DNA of 9,620 nucleotides from the NCBI GenBank assembly GCA_026387805.1, contig JAPLKY010000033.1:1-9620 (forward strand). Direction: 5' to 3'. Positions 6,630 through 9,620 of the stretch are shown piece by piece. Numbering within the stretch: position 1 is the first letter of the stretch; each line of letters begins with the position of its first letter. The notes below the pieces were generated by a model. That model was not told where the DNA came from. It made no database searches and saw only the letters and a list, made by a program, of their open reading frames with translations. Both the position numbers and the translations under genes were made by a program. This stretch comes from Candidatus Krumholzibacteriia bacterium. Its GTDB lineage: Bacteria > Krumholzibacteriota > Krumholzibacteriia > Krumholzibacteriales > Krumholzibacteriaceae.

Positions 6630-6716
6630 GCGGGTGACGCTGATGGGGTCCCCGCCCGCTGCGCAGCGAGCCATGCTCGCGAGCACGGGCGGGGTGCAAT
6701 CAGCGGCAGGACCCGC
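6630..6716 (+). repeat. Palindromic element, intergenic copy
   Basis: An 87-base element with nested inverted repeats: GCGGGT (6630-6635) with ACCCGC (6711-6716), GCTGAT (6639-6644) with ATCAGC (6699-6704), and CCCCGCCCG (6650-6658) with CGGGCGGGG (6686-6694). The apex holds two more palindromes, CTGCGCAG (6659-6666) and TGCTCGCGAGCA (6674-6685), so a branched fold is possible. It has no ORF of note and no poly-T tail, so it is not a plain terminator. A diverged copy lies in the MFS gene. It sits between the MFS start and the CoA-transferase gene, the two divergent transcription units. Confidence 0.8.
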
Positions 6717-6727
6717 GCGGCGGGCGC

Positions 6728-6758
6728 GGCGCCACCCGCGCGGCAGCGCGGCAGCGCG
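6728..6758. repeat. Element-end fragment plus short tandem repeat
   Basis: GGCGCCACCCGC (6728-6739) is identical to the end of the genic element at 5928-5939 and is inverted relative to the start of the adjacent intergenic element. It runs into an 8-base tandem repeat, GCGCGGCA, about 2.6 units (6738-6758). It looks like the remnant of a second element copy. Confidence 0.5.
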
Positions 6759-6802
6759 ATTTGGATTGTAAATCGTCCGCCGCTGCAATACCCTTATTGG
6801 CG

Positions 6803-6808
6803 AGGAGG
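6803..6808 (+). promoter_or_regulatory. Strong ribosome binding site selecting GTG 6819
   Basis: AGGAGG (within GAGGAGGTG) lies 10 bases before GTG 6819. The in-frame ATGs at 6834 and 6843 are too far away to use it. Confidence 0.75.
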
Positions 6809-6818
6809 TGCGCGGATC

Positions 6819-8726
6819 GTGTATCAGAAAGGGATGACGAGCATGGGAAAATCGGTTCTCGAGCTGTACAACTCCCGGAAGCGGGGGATCGAGGATATCG
6901 TGAAGATCGTGAAGCCGGGGAGCCGCATTTTCATCGGTTCGGGCGCGGCGGAGCCCCAGACGCTGGTCAAGGTTCTCATCGAAAAGGGGAAATCGATCGC
7001 CGACCACGAGACGATCAATCTCATCGAGCTCGGGACGACTCCGTATACCGAGGCGGTGCTCAGCAAGCCGTTCCACCAGAACGCGTTCTTCATCGGCGCG
7101 AACGTGCGCGACGCGGTGAACGAGGGAAGGGCCGAGTACACGCCGATCTTCATGTCGGAGCTTCCCTGGTACCTCCGGTCCGGACGGCTCAGGATAGACG
7201 TCGCCTTCATCCAGGTCGCGCCACCCGATAACTACGGCTTCTGCTCGCTCGGCGTCTCGGTCGACGTCGTCAAGGCCGCCGCCGAGATGGCTGGGATCGT
7301 CATCGCAGAGGTCAACAGGCAGATGCCGCGCACGCTCGGCGATTGTTTCATCCATCTCAAGGATATCGATTACGTCGTCGAGAGCGACATCCCGCTCCTC
7401 ACGTGGACTCCGCCCCCGCCGGACGACGTCGCGATGCGGATCGGGCAGAACGTCGCGCGGCTCATCGGAGACGGCGCGACGATCCAGGCGGGGATCGGGA
7501 TGATCCCGAACGCGATCCTCGGATTTCTCAGGGACAAGAAGAACCTCGGCCTCCATACCGAGATGTTCTCCGACGGGATCATCGACCTCGTCGAGTCGGG
7601 AGTCATCACGAACAGCAAGAAGACGCTCCACAACGGCAAGATCATCGCCACCTTCTGCATGGGCACCCAGCGCCTGTACGATTTCGTCGACGACAACCCG
7701 CTCATCGAGTTTCACCCGTGCGACTACACGAACGATCCGGTCCTCATCGCGAGGAACGACCGCATGATCTCGATTAACGCGGCGATCCAGGTCGATCTCA
7801 CGGGACAGGTCTGCGCCGATTCGATCGGGGAGTATTTCTACGCGGGGATCGGCGGCCAGGTCGATTTCGTGCGCGGGGCGGCCCGGTCGAAGGGGGGAAA
7901 GCCGATCATTGTGCTTCCCTCGACCGCGAAGAAGGGCACGGTGTCGCGCATCGTGCCGTTTCTCGATCAGGGCGCCGGCGTCGTGACCTCGCGCGGGGAC
8001 GTGGCGTACGTCGTGACGGAGTACGGCATCACGAACCTCCACGGGCGGAATCTCCGCGAGCGCGCCCTCGCGCTTATCAGCATCGCCCATCCCGATTTCC
8101 GCGACGATCTTCTCAACTACGCGAAGCAGCGCCACCTCGTCCACCTCGACCAGATGCCGCTCACCGTGGCGGGCCGGTTCTATCCCGAACAGTACGAGCA
8201 CACCGCGGCGATCGGCGGCCGGTCGGTCTTCTTCCGGCCGATCAAGCCGACGGACGAAGCGATCGAACGGTCGTTCTTCTACACGCTGAGCGACGAGACG
8301 GTGTACTACCGCTTCTTCAATATCGTCAAGACGATGCCGCACGAGAAGCTCCAGCCGCTCGTCAACATCGACTACCGCGAGGAGATGGCCATCGTCGGTC
8401 TTCTCGGGGAGCCGGGGGACGAGGAGATGGTGGCGATCGGACGCTTCAAGCTCGACCACACGGACGACTACGCCGAGGTGGCCTTCGTCGTGCACGACAA
8501 TTGGCAGAACTGCGGCATCGGCACGTATATCATGAACACGCTCATAACGATCGCGCAGAACATGGGGGCCGAGGGCTTCAAGGCGGACGTGCTCGCCGAG
8601 AACAAGAAGATGCTCCACGTGTTCCACAAGTGCGGCTATTCCGTCCACAGTCGCCTCGAGGAGGGAGTCTATTCCATCAGGATCGATTTCGCCGAGAGGA
8701 GCAAGCCCGGTGAGCGCCGCGCCTGA
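6819..8726 (+). CDS. Acetyl-CoA hydrolase/CoA-transferase fused to a GNAT acetyltransferase
   Basis: A 635-residue cytoplasmic two-domain protein. Residues about 10-450 are an acetyl-CoA hydrolase/transferase family domain (relatives: 4-hydroxybutyrate and succinyl-CoA:acetate CoA-transferases), which moves CoA between carboxylic acids or hydrolyses acyl-CoA. Landmarks are IGSGAAEPQ (39-47), GATIQAGIGMIPNAIL (219-234), the expected catalytic Glu248 in GLHTEMFSDG (244-253), YAGIGGQVDFVRGA (341-354), and VTEYGITNLHGRNLRERA (399-416). Residues about 468-625 are a GNAT domain: FFRPIKPTDE at its start and the acetyl-CoA loop as Q563-x2-G-x-G (NWQNCGIGTY). Such fusions occur in several anaerobic lineages. 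The arrangement recalls Pat/PatZ, where GNAT is fused to an acyl-CoA-synthetase-like domain, so protein lysine acetylation is a plausible second activity. The exact CoA substrate is not readable. The start is GTG 6819 with a strong ribosome site. The deacetylase gene overlaps its 3' end. Confidence 0.93.
   Translation: MYQKGMTSMGKSVLELYNSRKRGIEDIVKIVKPGSRIFIGSGAAEPQTLVKVLIEKGKSIADHETINLIELGTTPYTEAVLSKPFHQNAFFIGANVRDAVNEGRAEYTPIFMSELPWYLRSGRLRIDVAFIQVAPPDNYGFCSLGVSVDVVKAAAEMAGIVIAEVNRQMPRTLGDCFIHLKDIDYVVESDIPLLTWTPPPPDDVAMRIGQNVARLIGDGATIQAGIGMIPNAILGFLRDKKNLGLHTEMFSDGIIDLVESGVITNSKKTLHNGKIIATFCMGTQRLYDFVDDNPLIEFHPCDYTNDPVLIARNDRMISINAAIQVDLTGQVCADSIGEYFYAGIGGQVDFVRGAARSKGGKPIIVLPSTAKKGTVSRIVPFLDQGAGVVTSRGDVAYVVTEYGITNLHGRNLRERALALISIAHPDFRDDLLNYAKQRHLVHLDQMPLTVAGRFYPEQYEHTAAIGGRSVFFRPIKPTDEAIERSFFYTLSDETVYYRFFNIVKTMPHEKLQPLVNIDYREEMAIVGLLGEPGDEEMVAIGRFKLDHTDDYAEVAFVVHDNWQNCGIGTYIMNTLITIAQNMGAEGFKADVLAENKKMLHVFHKCGYSVHSRLEEGVYSIRIDFAERSKPGERRA
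8696..8701 (+). promoter_or_regulatory. Ribosome binding site of the deacetylase gene, inside the CoA-transferase 3' end
   Basis: GAGGAG lies 8 bases before GTG 8710 and within the last codons of the upstream gene. It supports the GTG start and coupled translation. Confidence 0.7.
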
Positions 8727-9620
8727 GGCCGACACCTTCTTCATCAATTCGAAACGTCTCGGCGCGTTCCGATTCAGCCCCGACCATCCGTTCAATCCGG
8801 AGCGCGTGACGCGGGTCTTCCGCATGTGCGACTCCCGGGGCCTCTTTTCGGCCCGGCGCGTTCGCGTCGTCGACGTGGAAGAGGCCGAGGAGGGGGTCCT
8901 CGAGCGGTTTCATACGGCGGAGTACGTCGCCGCGCTGAAGCGAGCGAACGGCGGCACCGAGGTCGATATCGAGATGCTGCAGCACGGGATCGGCTCTCCG
9001 GAGAATCCCGTGTTCAAGGGAGTCTACGATTTTTCGGCGCTCTCGGCGACGGCGAGCCTCGCCGCGGCGCGCCTCATGCTCGGCGGAGCGGCGGCGGCGT
9101 TCAATCCATGCGGCGGTTTTCATCACGCCCACCCCGACCGGGCGTCCGGCTTCTGCTACGTGAACGACATCGCGATCGCGATCGACGAGCTGCGGCGCGG
9201 AGGACTCAGGATCGCGTACCTCGACATCGACGCGCATCACGGCGACGCCGTCCAGAACGCGTACTACGCCGACCCCGCCGTTCTCGCGATCTCCATTCAC
9301 GAGACGGGGAAGACGCTCTTTCCGTGGGGAGGATTCGAGCGCGAGACCGGGCAGGGCGCAGGTCTCGGCTACAACGTGAACGTCCCGCTCGAGCCGGGCG
9401 CCGACGACGACGTCTTTCTCATGCTGTTCAGGGGAATCGCGATGCCGGCCCTGGAGATCTTCAAGCCCGACGTCGTCGTGGGGCAATTCGGAACGGACAG
9501 CTTCGCGACCGATCCGCTCACGCATCTCAGGCTCACCAACAACGGATATATCGAGGCGATCGAGCTGCTTCACCGGAGCCACCCGCGCATCCTCGCTCTC
9601 GGAGGAGGCGGATACAACAT
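8710..9620 (+). CDS. AcuC-like histone deacetylase family protein (C-terminus cut by window edge)
   Basis: 303 codons are visible from GTG 8710, open to the window end. It belongs to the zinc-dependent arginase/deacetylase (class I HDAC-like) superfamily, which removes acetyl groups from lysines or acetylated amines. The active site is intact: H138-H139 in GGFHHAHPDRASGFCYVND (135-153), zinc ligands D174 and H176 in YLDIDAHHGDA (170-180), the third ligand D263 in QFGTDSFATDPL (259-270), and the catalytic Tyr302 in LGGGGYN (297-303) at the edge. Residues 10-30 carry the usual HPFNPERV opening. Bacterial relatives include AcuC, which deacetylates acetyl-CoA synthetase in Bacillus, opposing the GNAT enzyme AcuA. 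Starting 17 bases inside the end of the CoA-transferase-GNAT gene, it probably acts on proteins acetylated by that partner or by acetyl-CoA. Substrate is inference; AcuC-type versus acetylpolyamine hydrolase cannot be settled. Confidence 0.92.
   Translation, partial: MSAAPEADTFFINSKRLGAFRFSPDHPFNPERVTRVFRMCDSRGLFSARRVRVVDVEEAEEGVLERFHTAEYVAALKRANGGTEVDIEMLQHGIGSPENPVFKGVYDFSALSATASLAAARLMLGGAAAAFNPCGGFHHAHPDRASGFCYVNDIAIAIDELRRGGLRIAYLDIDAHHGDAVQNAYYADPAVLAISIHETGKTLFPWGGFERETGQGAGLGYNVNVPLEPGADDDVFLMLFRGIAMPALEIFKPDVVVGQFGTDSFATDPLTHLRLTNNGYIEAIELLHRSHPRILALGGGGYN

Noticed and set aside
6630..6716. Reading the intergenic palindrome as an ordinary bidirectional terminator
   Set aside because: The flanking genes diverge from this region, there is no T-run, the stems are interrupted by internal loops, and a diverged copy exists inside a coding gene.
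6757..6774. CGATTT/AAATCG inverted repeat as an operator
   Set aside because: Only six base pairs with a seven-base loop, and no second copy or adjacent regulator gene to support it.
6627..8825. Long (732-codon) open frame on the minus strand opposite the CoA-transferase-GNAT gene
   Set aside because: It is the antisense shadow of a strongly recognisable gene. Its product is an Arg/Asp/Val/His-rich sequence typical of GC-biased antisense frames, with no family motifs and no ribosome site.
8677..9582. 301-codon minus-strand open frame opposite the deacetylase gene
   Set aside because: The plus strand shows every HDAC active-site motif; the minus frame is an antisense shadow.
1..9620. CRISPR array, tRNA or rRNA genes
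   Set aside because: No regularly spaced identical repeats and no cloverleaf or rRNA-like conserved segments were seen on either strand, despite the TPR-CHAT gene that occurs in some CRISPR loci.

Overview
The window is GC-rich, densely coded bacterial DNA with seven protein genes, two of them cut by the window ends. There are no RNA genes, no CRISPR array and no insertion sequence with a transposase. The mix (a TPR-CHAT protein beside an ECF-like sigma/anti-sigma pair, a CoA-transferase fused to a GNAT domain, a bacterial histone-deacetylase-family protein) suits a deltaproteobacterial or uncultured candidate-phylum bacterium. That placement is inference, and I cannot name a taxon.

Layout. 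Positions 1-4277, all on the minus strand, form a signalling block. A sigma-70-family factor (4202-3288) is followed by a zinc-finger, single-pass membrane anti-sigma-like protein with C-terminal TPRs (3172-2255). Next comes an exported or membrane-anchored TPR protein whose CHAT (caspase-like) domain is cut by the left edge (2140-1). The sigma gene and the TPR-CHAT gene each have an extended -10 promoter sharing the same 12 bases. Positions 4327-6545, also minus, hold a two-gene operon: a 12-TM-type MFS transporter, then a radical SAM protein with a winged-helix-like tail, joined by an ATGA overlap. From 6819 rightward on the plus strand, a CoA-transferase/acetyl-CoA hydrolase fused to a GNAT acetyltransferase is followed, with a 17-base overlap, by an AcuC-like deacetylase that runs off the right edge.

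The most unusual feature is a palindromic element of about 80-87 bases present twice. One copy is intergenic (6630-6716). The other lies inside the MFS gene in the opposite orientation (5860-5939) and is translated in frame as the central loop of the transporter. Both copies can fold into the same nested stem, and two stem positions differ by compensatory base-pair changes (T-A to C-G, and C-G to G-C). Each copy has an extra element-end fragment next to it. This looks like a short mobile or structured repeat family able to enter genes, comparable in concept to Rickettsia palindromic elements.

How the genes may work together. The anti-sigma TPRs and the TPR-CHAT protein are both predicted to lie outside the cytoplasmic membrane, so a protease-triggered release of the sigma factor is a reasonable hypothesis. 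It would resemble, without being shown to equal, the TPR-CHAT/sigma circuit of type III-E CRISPR systems. The right-hand pair puts an acetyl-transfer domain and a deacetylase in one translationally coupled unit, suggesting reversible lysine acetylation tied to acyl-CoA metabolism.
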